Notes under the pieces: generated by a model
What the model saw: only the letters and a program-made list of their open reading frames with translations
What the model was told of the DNA's origin: nothing
Databases searched by the model: none
Translations under genes and position numbers: made by a program
Shown: positions 46,023 to 57,415 of the stretch, piece after piece
Layout of the letters: every line of letters starts with the position of its first letter
Position numbering within the stretch: position 1 is the stretch's first letter
From: Haemaphysalis longicornis
Taxonomy: Eukaryota > Arthropoda > Arachnida > Ixodida > Ixodidae
Direction: 5' to 3'
Assembly: GCA_013339765.2 (NCBI GenBank)
Contig: JABSTR010000962.1
Location: 917,001 to 981,000 of the forward strand
DNA length: 64,000 nucleotides

Positions 46023-46150
46023 GCCGGTCGGAGGGGGACGGGCCCGACAGTGCGGAGTGTTCTTTGCGGCGCGTATCGCTGCAGTCAGCTGGGCGTCTCG
46101 CAGAGCGGCCGCCTAGCTGTGCCGAGTGCTGACCCGCTTTCGCCGAAACA

Positions 46151-46195
46151 ATGGCGAAAAGGAGAGTTGTTACGGCACCGCGGCCTGCCCGACCA
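46151..46195 (+). CDS. weak candidate first exon, unknown gene
   Basis: ATG at 46151 opens MAKRRVVTAPRPARP and meets CCA|GTGAGC, an acceptable splice donor, after 15 codons in phase 0. The upstream region (46020-46150) is GC-rich. No gene is recognised and the start context (aacaATGg) is only moderate. Chance is quite possible. Confidence 0.2.
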
Positions 46196-46373
46196 GTGAG
46201 CCAAGTCGTGTCGTTGACCCGCTGGTCGTGCTGTGAGCATCAGCGACAACGACGAGGCTACGAAATAACCTCATTTTTTTATTATACAACGAACTTTAGT
46301 CGTATTCGCTTTCTTCGCCAGCCTGGCAACCTCTTCCTCACAAGGTTTCGTGCCTGCTTGCTAGTAAAACCCA

Positions 46374-46432
46374 TTCATTCATTCATTCATTCATTCATTC
46401 ATTCATTCATTCATTCATTCATTCATTCATTC
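46374..46432. repeat. (ATTC)n microsatellite, array 1
   Basis: About 15 ATTC units. Confidence 0.97.
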
Positions 46433-46798
46433 ACTTACTTTCATTTCATTTATTACACCCTTAAGGGCCCGGAGGCAGTACATGAAGGGGGGGGGGGGGG
46501 GGGATAACAGGGTTTTCAGGAGCACTATTGAGCAAAACAGGCAAAAAACAAGAACGAGAACATGAAAGCCGGAAAATACAAACAAAAACTACCTTTGTAT
46601 TACAAAAAATTACACAAAAAATGTGCAAAGGTAGCAGTAAAGTCAAGTGAACACAATTCTAAAATACAAAAAGCAGTTGAAGCACCAATAGTACCATAAA
46701 GTCACAGCAGTTGAATTTTATTGTTAATATATCGTGTGACTGTCTTTTCAAGCTTATCTCTAAACTGTTTGTTATCGGTACACGTGGCGATGTCGGTC
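46433..46798. other. probable repeat-derived spacer
   Basis: ttcatttattaca and gggcccggaggcagtacat then a G-run (46486-46503). This resembles antisense ends of common tick repeats, but I cannot assign it. Confidence 0.3.
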
Positions 46799-46882
46799 AT
46801 TCATTCATTCATTCATTCATTCATTCATTCATTCATTCATTCATTCATTCATTCGTTCGTTCGTTCGTTCGTTCGTTCGTTC
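46799..46882. repeat. (ATTC)n then (GTTC)n microsatellite, array 2
   Basis: ATTC units to about 46852, then GTTC units to 46882. It is only 0.37 kb from array 1. Confidence 0.97.
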
Positions 46883-47137
46883 TTTTTAATGCGAAAGCAT
46901 TACTACATGCCCCACTGCGCGAAAATCCGGCGTCCGTCGTCGGCGTGACCGAGCGGGGGTTTCGAAAATGACCGATGGCGCTAAGAGCATAAAAGTAGAG
47001 GGAATAGGGTGAATTTGTGTCGGCAATTTCGAACCCGAAGCGTACGATACGCGAAGTTCAACACGGCCTCCCCTGCACCGCCGCCGATTCTTGGCTGGTG
47101 CTAGAGATACGTACTGAGGCAGGCCCACGGGAGTAAT

Positions 47138-47545
47138 ATGGGCATGCTAATTACGAAAGAATCAAACATTGTTTATGCTGATGGCGCATATATACGCTTA
47201 GCCAGGGCGAACATGCAGCGTTCCACCGGGGCGGACGTATCACATCGTTACGCGCCGCTATATCCTGTTGATACAAACTGCAAATTCAAAATGCCACCTG
47301 GACTTTCCAAGCGTGACAAAGCAACTCTACATCGCATGCATGCATACACACGCAACTTCCTATTTAAGTTGAAATGGGCTACGTCGCCACTCTGCCCAAA
47401 CTGCAGTGTGCGAGAAAAACTGCAGCACCTGTTTTGGGAAAGTGCTCTGTATATATGTAGTGCGCAAGGAGTGTCCCTCTCAGTGTGTTTGTGACTACCG
47501 CTTTCTGTGGACATTCAACTTAACATCGCCAGGCTTGCTTAAAGA

Positions 47546-47637
<92 letters not shown>

Positions 47638-47640
47638 GTC
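47138..47640 (+). mobile_element. LINE 3' end (post-RNase H zinc-finger part)
   Basis: ORF 47138-47494 includes PGLSKRDKATLHRMHAYTRN, then SPLCPNCSVREKLQHLFWE. This is the typical region after RNase H in I-type LINEs: a basic helix rich in R and H, then C-x2-C...H. The final Cys seems lost. It differs in sequence from the LINE at 41662-42925. It is followed by (CT)n (47548-47578) and (TA)n (47580-47634), which may be its tail. Confidence 0.75.
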
Positions 47641-47676
47641 TATCTATCTATCTGTCTGTCTGTCTGTCTGTCTGTC
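47548..47676. repeat. compound (CT)n(TA)n(GTCT)n microsatellite
   Basis: CT 47548-47578, TA 47580-47634, then TCTG/TATC to 47676. Confidence 0.95.
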
Positions 47677-49387
47677 CAGCGCCGAGGCGAAGAAGAAAAA
47701 ACGACACAAAGAGAAAATAATCAGGACAATGGTAACGAGAGAACACAATCGCACCCCTGGAGGCCTGTGGAGCAATTTGAGCAAGCTAATGAGGAAAGTA
47801 TCAAAGCACGTTTACGGTAATAGCGTTTATGTAAATCCGAGAAGAAAACGACGCAATAAAAAAAAAAAAAGAAGCGTGACGACGGTAATGAGGGAACACA
47901 ATCGCACCACTCTACACATTTCTGCTGCCACAAGCTTGAGGTTTGCGTCTATCTAGTATCGGCACCGCTCTCAAATTTATTGGAAGTCGACATGTTACCA
48001 ATGAATAAATGTTTATGTCCAACGTTAGTGATGCCAATCCTTAAAAGCAAACCAGCCAACGGGACTCGTTATCTTCCCACGCGAAGAGGTAAGGGGTCTT
48101 TCATGGCTTGCGTACAAAGTAGGACATAAGTAGTCATAGCAACTACAGCTCTACACGTCACAAACCGAAATGTTTCTTTCCTATGCGAAGCGCATAATTA
48201 CGGAACTACAATGCAATCAAGTTTGCGGCCATTCAGAGTTACAAATCATTATAAAAACCACAACAATCTTACCCTTGCTCTTCTTGGTGTTGAAAACAGC
48301 TAAATTCGTTTCTAATTTCCGTAACGATTCTTTTATACTGTTTGAAGTTATGAAGATCCTGCTTATGTGCTTCAGCAGACACAACTCTCCAACGCCAATT
48401 ACGTCTTGCCACATCACGCATCGTCTGCATATCCTCCAGAACAATCCCCGAAGTTGCCCGCAACACGTCCTGTCATGTATACGCGGTAATCCAACACGCT
48501 AGAACAAGCGGATCCCGCCAACCCGTTCAACGGAAATAATCGGACGCTTCGAGTTCGATCAGTGTACGCCGCACATAAAAAAATAACAATATGCACGCCA
48601 AGGAAAGGGACAGGTATACGAAGGTACGAGCACAGCGCAGGCCGCACACCTAACAAACTATAAATAGACGCCTGTTTATTCGTTCGTTGAGGCAATGCCA
48701 TCAGCCCAGCGACGTCGTGGCTCCGAACGGGTTCGCCGCGGAGCGGTTCCTGACGTGCCGCTCAAATTGAGTCGACGGGAAGAGCGCGCAGGCTTGCCTG
48801 CCTACTCCTTTTGGCTGCCTATTTTTGTTGACACGGGCTTGTCCCGCTTTCCTCTCCCGTAGGACGCTTGGCGCGCGCGCGGCGGGGAAATGACCCGTAG
48901 CTGCAGGCTTCAAGGAGTTGAGGGGGGCAGGAAGGCGTCCGCTGCAGAAGGGTTAAGTAGGCCACGCGTAGCACGTGTCCGCCACCAGCCCTGCCGGGTG
49001 CTGGTACGTGCGGCACCGCTAAGTGCGCGGACCCTTGCACTGGGAAGCGTGCACTACTACTAGGCGCTTGCGAGTGCGCGAAGAGTACGTACGTTTCTGG
49101 TCGGAACGACGTGCACTGCGCAGGGTTATGATAAGGGCACCGACTTTGCTGTGCTGTAAGGGACGATCAGCGGAAGCCCCGCGGCGTTTGCCCTGTTTGC
49201 TTCGACGATTCACTGCGGCTGCCTGGCAGTTTCGCTTGTGAAGGCCGTTTTCGAACACTAATCAAAATGGCGGCGTTTTTGGCGCCTATGGCCGTACGGG
49301 GGACTTCCACGCTGAGCTCGGCAAAAGGTGTGGAGTTCGCATGCGGGTGCGATATTACTCGGCAGTCAAGTGAGAAAATGATCGCTG
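47677..49387. other. mostly unrecognised; short duplication and CpG patch
   Basis: gagagaacacaatcgcaccc (47738) and gagggaacacaatcgcacca (47889) are a direct repeat 151 bp apart, both preceded by cggtaat/caatggtaa-like bases. 48700-49260 is CpG-rich. No gene recognised apart from the weak exon candidate at 48269-48466. Confidence 0.4.
48269..48466 (-). CDS. weak candidate internal exon, unknown gene
   Basis: An open frame on minus reads LRATSGIVLEDMQTMRDVAR, then NWRWRVVSAEAHKQD and ends HQEEQG at a strong donor (AAGG|GTAAGA on minus). A possible acceptor (acatgacag|G) precedes it but lacks a good pyrimidine tract. The peptide is charged and probably helical. No family recognised; could be chance. 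Confidence 0.25.
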   Translation of the reverse strand: MLRATSGIVLEDMQTMRDVARRNWRWRVVSAEAHKQDLHNFKQYKRIVTEIRNEFSCFQHQEEQG

Positions 49388-49403
49388 TTGATTGATTGAT
49401 TGA

Positions 49404-49460
<57 letters not shown>

Positions 49461-49665
49461 GGGTTTAACGCGCCCACGATTCACAGGCGATGAGGCGCGC
49501 CCTATTGGAGGGCTCCGGATTAATTTTGACCACCTGGGGATATTTACCATGCGCCGAAATCTCGAACACACGGGCGTTTTTGCTTTTCGCCTCCATCAGA
49601 AAAGCGGCCGCCGTGGCCGGGAATCAACCCCGGCGTCCGAAAGTGATCGCCCTTATTTGGCAGTA
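49388..49665 (-). mobile_element. tRNA-derived SINE, family S1, copy 3, with (AATC)n tail
   Basis: On the minus strand: B box ggggttgattcccgg (rc of 49617-49631, one change in the box), then aaaacgcccgtgtg, ttaatccggagccctccaat, gcgcgcctcatcg and gcgttaaaccc. It ends in (AATC)n, which is the (GATT)n of 49388-49458 on the plus strand. The microsatellite is thus the SINE's 3' tail. Confidence 0.85.
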
Positions 49666-50348
49666 ATGAATTAAACTCGCAGATACGGAGATTCCGAGTC
49701 GCCAGCGTGCGCTTTCTAGATACGGGCTTCCAGTACCAATGTAAGTTGAGTGCTTTCCAAGAGACGACGTCTGTTCGGCTTTCGTTGCTCTGAGACAACC
49801 TTGCACGGAGCAGAAGCAACCTGGCGCATCGTCTGTGAGGCCGAGCATGGCGACGATGAAAAGGAATGGTGAAAAAACCGAACCTTGCGGTGCACCTGGC
49901 GATCTCAAAACCCATAAGCAGCACAAGGGCGCGGGTAGCATTCACTCACAGTGTGATGTTCACTGCCGTTGCCGAAGCTCTTCTCTTTCAAGATCTGTTG
50001 TCCAGCCCCGCCTGGTCTGTTTCCTTCATTTCAAAGTTCGTAAATCCTCTCTCTCTCCCTGCATGAGTGTGCCTGCACGTGTGTGTTCTTTGTAAAATTC
50101 CGCCCGCACCAAGTCCACATCTCTCAGCATTTCGCGCGCACTGACTGAAATTCAACCCAGGCAAATTTTAATATTGCTTTGAAGTATGCTTCGGCGGACT
50201 TCAACCTGCGGAACTACACCACAATTTCTCATCCACCCAGTCGGAGTGGCCGTGTCGCGGTTATAAGCAACATATATCGGACTTCAGGCCCCCGCCGTCC
50301 AGAAGAGTTTTTGAAGACATTTTTTATACCTTTATACCTGAAGACAGT
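49666..50348. other. no recognised gene
   Basis: Minus ORF 49544-49945 overlaps the SINE edge and includes TFGRRG/PGCFCSVQG-type sequence that could come from an RT, but I cannot support that. Nothing else recognised. Confidence 0.35.
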
Positions 50349-50600
50349 TTCATCATCATCAGCAGCATCATCATCAGCAGCACCATCATCGCCGTCGTCG
50401 TCGTTGTCAGCCTACTCAGGTCCACTGCTGGACGAAGGCCTCTCCCATTGCCCTGCAACCGCTCCTGACCCGCGCTGCTCAAGTCCATGCTTTGCCCCAA
50501 AATTACCTTATTGCATCCATCCGTCGTGTTGTTGGCCTTCCCCTTCTTCTAGACCCATCCCTCGGTATCCACTTTCTAACCCTGGTGGTTCACCGGTTTT
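50349..50600 (-). mobile_element. RTE-like LINE 3' end (second subfamily)
   Basis: Starts on plus with an (ATC)n-type tail (50349-50405), then cagcctactcaggtccactg, ggacgaaggcctctcccatt and attggc-type sequence to cccttcttctagacccat. It is the antisense 3' end of a non-LTR element; the same family as 37830-37990. Confidence 0.75.
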
Positions 50601-50984
50601 CGGTTCCTCTCACTACATAGCGAGCAGTTTATTCGCAATTAAAATGGAAGAGCGCATGGCCAAGCTGGATGGCTCGCACCGGGCTCCAAATCAATCCCAG
50701 GTATAGTTCGTCTGCGTGTGAGTTTTTCTTGTAAGGTAGTAAATGCGCGGGGATAAATATCCTACGGGCAGAAAGTCGTGCAGCGGCTTCGTACACGAAG
50801 AAGGAGCACGATCTTAAAGCCAACAGAGATGTCCAATGTTTGCGCCCCTTTTGCGCCCCCCTCTCCTCCTCTTGATAGTTTTATTTAACTGCGAAGCTGT
50901 TGTTGCTGACCGTAATGTAAACGGCGTCATCAAAATACTGGATAATAGTTACTCCCGCCGTTTACCGTGCATTTGTGCATGCTT

Positions 50985-51054
50985 TTTACGAGGAGCGCCC
51001 GGCGTCGTCCAGGCTTGCATGCGGCGCTCGCAAAAAATACGAAAAAAAAAAAAA
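50985..51054. repeat. dispersed repeat Y, fragment
   Basis: gaggagcgcccggcgtcgtc and gctcgcaaaaaatac recur at 60725-60795 and 60835-60850. It joins directly to the inner end of the GTCY-headed copy that follows. Confidence 0.6.
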
Positions 51055-51805
51055 ATTGGCCGCGTATCTGCTCCTTTCGTTGCAAATGACGTCAAAAGAC
51101 GATAGTCTTTATCAGCTTTTGCGAAGTAAATGCCTCCCTTCGCTTTACCGCCTCACCTCTCATGTTGTTCCTCTTGCGTCGCGCTCCTCCCAAGGTAAAG
51201 ACGCCAAATGTTTGCTTAAATCATTTTAAATTTATCGCGTTCCACTGCTCCAAACCGGGTGTCTCGATGCGAACGCTGCCGTACGGCGAAGACGCGCGGT
51301 AATCGAGGCACCCTACTTCAACGTTTATAGAACCGCGTTTCCTTACTCCACGTGCGTTGCAAGCAGAACGTGAAAACTATCTAGTGGAACCTTGCGTAAC
51401 TGTTGCCGGTTGATTTCTTAAAATGGCGCCAGAAGCTATAGTGGCGCTGGCGACAGCAGGCGACGGCGGGGTGAATTCTTTTTCTGCAGTTGATGAAGTA
51501 TTTAATTTCGCAAAAGTCAGCATGTTTGAATTTTTACAAAGGAACACTGCAAATATCACTTCTGTATTGATTTGTTGTCTCATATTTGCGTAATATCTTG
51601 TTCTTCTTCGACAATGTTGACAAATATGAACATTACACCGGACCAAGACGGGTAGATTTAGCTGTGACTATATAAGACTATTGCGCAGGCATTGTTTTGC
51701 TTTGGCCGGGTGGCTGAATCGAGTCACAGACAGACAGACGGACAGACATACAGACAGAACAAAATTTCTGGGTTTAAGTAGCCCAAGAAACACTATCGTC
51801 TTTAA
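51055..51805 (-). mobile_element. GTCY-headed dispersed repeat, copy 6
   Basis: Plus-strand order: ggccgcgtatctgctccttt, taaatgcctccct, actgctccaaaccgggtgtc, gttgatttcttaaaatggcg, ctatagtggcgctggcgaca, tgttgacaaatatgaacatt, tggccgggtggctgaatcga, a short (GACA)n tract, then gggtttaagtagcccaagaa. It aligns with copy 5 throughout. Confidence 0.8.
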
Positions 51806-51975
51806 AAAACAGTTCATGCGCGTCCGCGCTTCAAGGGGGGAGCGCAAGACAGCTCGCGCTACAGACGCCAAGTTCGCGAAGCCGGTTTCCTCTGGTTCTA
51901 GCGCTTGCTGACGCGTTCCACTTTGGGAGAAATGTGACAGCCTGCGGGAAAAAAAATACGGGCATGCCAGTCATG
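51806..51975 (+). repeat. dispersed repeat Y, second part
   Basis: gctcgcgctacagacgccaa, gttcgcgaagccggtttcct, ttctagcgc.tgctgacg.g and gggcatgccagtca match 60960-61100. Together with 50985-51054 this suggests that the GTCY-headed element lies inside a Y-type repeat. Confidence 0.6.
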
Positions 51976-52956
51976 CATGAGGAATGCGACGCTATAGATG
52001 GATATGACGATGGCTACAGTACTACCACAGGGAAAAGCGACGACAGAACATGTAAATCAACAATTTATAATGCAGTGTGTGGTGGTGTTTCCTTCAACGC
52101 TTACATAGTAAGAAATCCCCCGGCTTCGCTACAGTTCAAGCTTCGCGCGACTTATCCCAAGATTTTATAATTATCTCTCCACAAGAGAAGTCGCGCGTAT
52201 CCTCAGGCCAAAGAACAATTCCGTCCGATTGAACGCAAAGTGTGCCCATACCTAACGAAGCCGTAGCAACCGGCTTTCCTCCCCACAAAAGAGGAATTCC
52301 TGTGCGGCAGCTCTTGTATGCGCGGCTTCAATGAGCAACCAGGCCGTCTGAAGCCACGCACCCGAGCGCACGCGTGAATATTTTCTTTTTGTATTTACTC
52401 AAGGCGCGCATTTCAGCCGAAGCTGCTGCGTTCGGCAAACGCTCGTTTCTGTTTACTTTCTGTCCACTCGACGAGGGCACTTTCCTTTCCTTGTTCGCCT
52501 TTCGTTTTCCGAGAAGCGGTTTTTTCTTCCCTCACTACTCGGTTCCTCTCAGGCGCGAATTTACAAAAGAAAGAGGAAAAAAAAAACAATTAAAGTTCAA
52601 GTAAGCAAAACTTTGGGCCGCGCTATCTAGTAACCGCATTGCGTGAGAAAAGAGTCGCACTACGATGCATACGCAAACACGATGCTCGCGAAAATATGGC
52701 GAAAGAGGAAAGACGAACTTCATTTCGTTCGCACAATAGTTTTGCGCCCCATGCCATCTCTGTCGCAGTCTTTCGCGCTTCTCTCAACCTTTCGCCGCCG
52801 TGTTTGTACGATTTCCGTTGCGGAAGAGTTTCGCCCCGATGCGTCCAACTCAAATAAAAAGCCGCTTGAAATCCGCTGTCGATTTCCGTCAAGTGAGGCC
52901 CGAATTTCGTTGAAATTCGAATAAATTTCGAATTGGCATTGGTCGAGTTGATTGAT
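51976..52956. other. no recognised gene
   Basis: No domain or repeat recognised. The stretch 52850-52930 has aaatttcg-type repeats only. Confidence 0.4.
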
Positions 52957-53096
52957 TGAGTGAGTGAGTGAGTGAGTGAGTGAGTGAGTGAGTGAGTGAG
53001 TGAGTGAGTGAGTGAGTGAGTGAGTGAGTGAGTGAGTGAGTGAGTGAGTGAGTGAGTGAGCTGAGTGAGTGAGTGAGTGAGTGAGTGAGTGAGTGG
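52957..53096. repeat. (GAGT)n microsatellite
   Basis: About 140 bp of TGAG units with one interruption near 53060. Confidence 0.97.
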
Positions 53097-54807
53097 GTGA
53101 ACGCTTATTACCATTTATGTTTCATACAGTTTACCAACACTGGTTGGACCCATTGCCGAAGGCTAGTGCAGGGTCCACTGAGAAAAGTAATGGACAGGCA
53201 CGGTAATTATCGGTTACAGGTAATGATGAGCATAACACGCACTTTTAAAGAGTAGAGAAGTCTTTTTCTCTCTCCTTAAAGGGGTTATTCAGACAAAACA
53301 AAAGTTTGGTTCATTCGAAAGATTGGCTCGTTAGGATCATACTGACACCACTTTTAACGTAAACTTCGCTCAAATAAGCTACATAATTAGGAAAAAATGG
53401 AATGAGCATGCGACCACTAGCTGATTTCCCGCAACAGAACCTATGATGTCATATGCCCAGCTGTGCGATTCGCTGAGGCCGTCAAAAGCATACGCAAATT
53501 AGGCAGGGCTTATAAGCTTGCCGAAGGAGCTATTCGCGCTTGCACTTAGGGCACATTCTTTTTATAGCAGTAAGAATGGTAGGGTAAACAGTGGAAGTTA
53601 CGAAAGTACGCGTAAACATAGAGGTACCGATGCGTACTGGTGTTGGTACTGCGCGCACTATGCTTGTTTTAGCTGCACAACACTGCGGCTCTTTTGGGTT
53701 GTCTCAGACGACACTGGCCGACTAGCTTCAGCGACGGGGTCTTACGGGGACCATATCAAGCGAGCACCATGTTTCACGAAAAGATTATTTTCTCCCTGAA
53801 CAAAAACAAGCCACGGAAAAATACGGTCAAAACAAAGACAGGTAGAGCCTCAAGGTAGATTTCTGGTTACGTGCACTGACGGACTTGGTTCGAACTCTAG
53901 CGGTTCAACTTTCTCTAGCGGTTCAATTCTTTTGTGAAATTTTTCCGAAACTCAGTTCTTCGCATTGTTTTTTTTATAAATAGTGATTTGGGATGTTTCA
54001 GGCCGTTTTAGGTTGGGGGTGAAACCTTTGACCTCGCGAAGACGCACGTCACGTGGTACGCTGTGCAGCGAAGCGTTTGGAAATACGCATCCCGGTATAT
54101 CGCAGGCAGGGCAATTGTAGGGGTGGGTATGTTGAAGGAGATATGTGGTGGAGGACAGCGGTATTGTAAAAGATATTGGTTCGAAGTCGTTGCAACATGC
54201 GTGCATCTGGACGGCTCAGTGACGGGTGGTTGTCAGGAATTTTTATTTTATTGTCTTGTGCTATATTGTGCGTATGCATAAGGTATTCGTGCAAAAGAAG
54301 TCCGCCAGAGGGGCGGTTCTCCTGACACTTCCAAATATGAACTGGAAGCGCAAGGATGTGTTGTTCTCTTTTTACAACAAATCTGTAAAAAAGAAAGAGA
54401 TTCTTCTCTGATTTCGTTTTGAACCCGTTCGGCGTTACAGTAAGGAAAGGCACCAATCCGAAACTTCGCGCGCAACTACGCTCAAACAGCTTCGCTGACC
54501 GTATCCACTTCTGTAAGACGGGATGGCTGCTCACTTCTTTTTCGCACTGATTCATTTACTCAGCTTGGCGCATGCGTCGACAGATCCACGTGCCTGGGCC
54601 ATATTATTTTCCTCTCCCCGGCCCTGCGTGTTTACCAATCAGTTCTCGAAGAAATGGATCTTTCAAGGGTAAATACACGAGCGAGCTGGCCTGTCCGCCC
54701 TGATCGAATAGCACTGCGCTTGATGTGAAGGTCGAGTGCAAAGTCGTCTAGGTTTCTCGTGGACGTCGCATTGCTGCTACGAACAGTACCACACCAGGAG
54801 AACCCCC

Positions 54808-54812
<5 letters not shown>
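53097..54812. other. no recognised gene
   Basis: The minus ORF 54049-54555 (168 codons) has no recognisable family. cggttcaa.tt.tctag is repeated near 53899-53925. Confidence 0.35.

Positions 54813-54813
<1 letters not shown>

Positions 54814-54904
<91 letters not shown>
54814..54904. repeat. (CT)n microsatellite
   Basis: About 90 bp of CT. Confidence 0.97.
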
Positions 54905-54906
<2 letters not shown>

Positions 54907-56022
54907 CAATAAAAATTGTATTACAAAATTAACGACAAATACACCTTGATTGCCATTCGACAATACATCTTCTTCATGAGCGTATTGACCGCGACGCAGT
55001 CCCAGCTATGAATGAATACTGTGTTACAAAATTAATGAAAAATACACTTTTAATTGCAATTTGTCGATACATTTTATTCACGAGCGTATTTACCGCCCAG
55101 CGAGTGCAAAACTAAAACACATTTTTTTTCTGATTTGCGATGCAGCGTTCTTATGAAGTAATTATCTTAATGGGATTTGGAAGGGCAGATGTTTTATCCC
55201 AGCAGTCAAATATGGGGCTGTATGTTCCACGGCGTCTTTGTGATGCGGCTAGGATCGATGGCTTAGAAGCGGTGGCGTCGTGTTATTTGTATTGAAACTG
55301 CGACTGATTGCTACTCGTGATACCTACTGATAAAGCTTCCCACATTTATGTAGTCGTTTGAGTAGCCCGACGTTACATAATTTGCTTGGAGATCCGATAA
55401 AACACGAATCGAAGCCGCGTTTTGTAAACATGCTTTTTTCGTAGAAACCCATGTGTGGACTTAAGGCGGGGATTTCAAATTGTTCATACCTCCGACGGTT
55501 TGCCCATCAAGAGAAGCAAATGTAACTCCACGTAACGATAAAGTCGTTTTAGCGGGCAATTGCACTACGATTATTTCCTATTATACGTTAGGTTTTTAGG
55601 TATACCTATTCATTCACGAGAAAGTCGGTTTTGCCGCGAAGCATAGTCTGCCACGGACTCTGACAGGGAAGAAATCACGAGGGGATAGCCATGCACAGAT
55701 ACGCTGAAAAAATAAAAATACTGGGCCATCTCCACTAACGCGAAACCTGGGGAGGGGCGAAGCATGCGGTGTATAAGCGTATTCTTGGCGCCGTTCTTGC
55801 CAACAGAAATGAAATGGGGTGCGAAGGGCAGAGGGGGGAGGGGGGAGGGTAATAGAGCTTTGCTGTAAAAGTCATGTGTATTTGAAGCACGAAGCGTTCC
55901 AGCGCGAGGCGTAAACGAGTGCCCCGGGGGTTTTTTAGTACCGTGACTACATGAAACAACGGCGACGATGACGACATGAGACGCCGACAGCCCGAGCACC
56001 TAAGGGTCCTTGTCCCTAAAAA
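54905..56022. other. no recognised gene; short direct duplication
   Basis: gtattacaaaattaa.ga.aaatacacyttgattgc (54917) and gtgttacaaaattaatgaaa..tacact (55021) are diverged copies 104 bp apart; both are followed by cgatacat.tt.ttca.gagcgtatt. Nothing else recognised. Confidence 0.45.
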
Positions 56023-56250
56023 ATGGTTAGGTTATGTTTTAGTTTTGGCTAAGCAGGTTAAGGTTAGGTTAGACTAGGTTGGGCTAGGTCAAGTTGATTT
56101 GAGTTGGTGGGGTGAAGTTAGGTTATGTTAGGTACCGCTGGAACGGTTTTTTCGGGTACCTGGTGCTGCAGAATAAAAATTTTAGAACATTTGAACAGGT
56201 TAGGTTAGTTTAAGGGTAAGATGAGGGTTAGGGTTAAGGTTTGGGTTAAG
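56023..56250. repeat. degenerate TTAGG-type (telomere-like) repeat
   Basis: Many GGTTA/GGTTAGGTTA units with interruptions, for example aaggttaggttagactaggt (56070), gttaggttatgttagg (56117) and caggttaggttag (56197), then gagggttagggttaaggttt. TTAGG is the arthropod telomere unit; here it is interstitial and decayed. Confidence 0.65.
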
Positions 56251-56849
56251 AGGCTATTTTTCGGCTACGCGATCCAGCAGAACGACCTTGAGACAGACAC
56301 TCCCCACTGCATCACAGTTTCGAAGAATGCCAGTGTTTCTTATTTCGCACTCGTATGTATACAATATGTTGTACTGGCGTTGTACAAACGCCACAAGAGA
56401 TGAACAGACGGAATCGGGGGACGTGACGAAACAGCGCTAAAAGACGTAGACTTGGAAGTCACAAACTACAGCGCTGCGTTTGTGTCTCCTGAGTCTACGT
56501 CCTGTTCCTAACACTGTATCCTAGCTTTTCACGAATCTACCAACCAGCCTACTTGCTCCATATTCCGAAAGAAATCGTGCGTGCTGTTGAAACAGGGTTC
56601 TTTTATTTTTACTGTAGTAGTTGATGTGATATTTTTTGAGATATCCCTGCTCATAGGCAATCCTGACTCAATTTCTCCGCTCGGCACGACTGGGAAGACA
56701 GGGAAGTGTTCGGCCTCCTCTGACTTCGTTGAATGCTCCGTTCTACGATATCTGTCGAGCCGCTGCTCCGGCACGCATACCTGTAGGCGCCTGGCACAAT
56801 TTGATCGACGCGGGCGCCCGAACTCCGCAGAAAAGCATGGCTGAAAGCC

Positions 56850-57355
56850 ACGACTCCGCGCCAAGCCTTCCCCCCTCCGCCCTTCCCATCGCCGATATCC
56901 TCTGCACAGGCCTCGCGCTCAATAAAACCCGCCTTACGTTCCCCCACGCAAGATGGCGCCACAGCACCGCCGCGAGATCGCGACTCTCCGCACACGTTAA
57001 CGCAGCGCTGCGTCGGCCAGCGCTGGCAGCGCTAGAGTCGGCGCTAACCGCACTCCGACAGTGTCAAGCGGCCAGAGCAGCAGTCCCGGAAGGAATACGC
57101 GCCTATCGAGACCGGCCCGTCACCACCTAGCGCGCTGGAAAGTGTCCTTCCGCGATGCGTCAGATAGCACTCGTTTCGGTCGGCAGCCCCCAAGGGCCTG
57201 CACTTTACCCTCCGCTGTTCCGCTCGTAACAGCTAGCGGCAAACGCGCGCTTCGCGCGTCGTGCGGCGATAACGACGCGCGGATCGGTGGCGTCGGTGCA
57301 CTGCTCGGCGCTGTGCTTCCCGCATCTGCAGTGAGCCGGTGGCGTCGCGGCGACG
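56850..57355 (+). promoter_or_regulatory. CpG-rich candidate promoter and 5' UTR
   Basis: A strongly CpG-rich block just upstream of an ATG at 57356. No TATA box identified. Role inferred from composition and position. Confidence 0.4.
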
Positions 57356-57415
57356 ATGGCAGCAGCAAAGGAAGCCGAAGCGTTTCAGGATGCCAAGGAT
57401 GACACCGAGACGGAG
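57356..57415 (+). CDS. candidate first coding exon, unknown gene
   Basis: ATG in fair context (gcgacgATGg) opens 20 codons, MAAAKEAEAFQDAKDDTETE, running directly into GAG|GTAGGA, a reasonable splice donor, in phase 0. The peptide is acidic and Ala-rich, typical of cytosolic N-termini, with no signal peptide or membrane segment. The upstream block is CpG-rich and the downstream sequence turns AT-rich with T-runs, as expected for exon 1 and intron 1. I do not recognise the gene and see no second exon before 64000. Confidence 0.4.

Noticed and set aside
46799..53096. CRISPR-like arrays
   Set aside because: The (ATTC)n, (GATT)n and (GAGT)n arrays are uninterrupted tetranucleotides with no spacers, in nuclear eukaryotic DNA.
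54049..54555. 168-codon minus ORF as a gene
   Set aside because: No family resemblance, no promoter or splice evidence.
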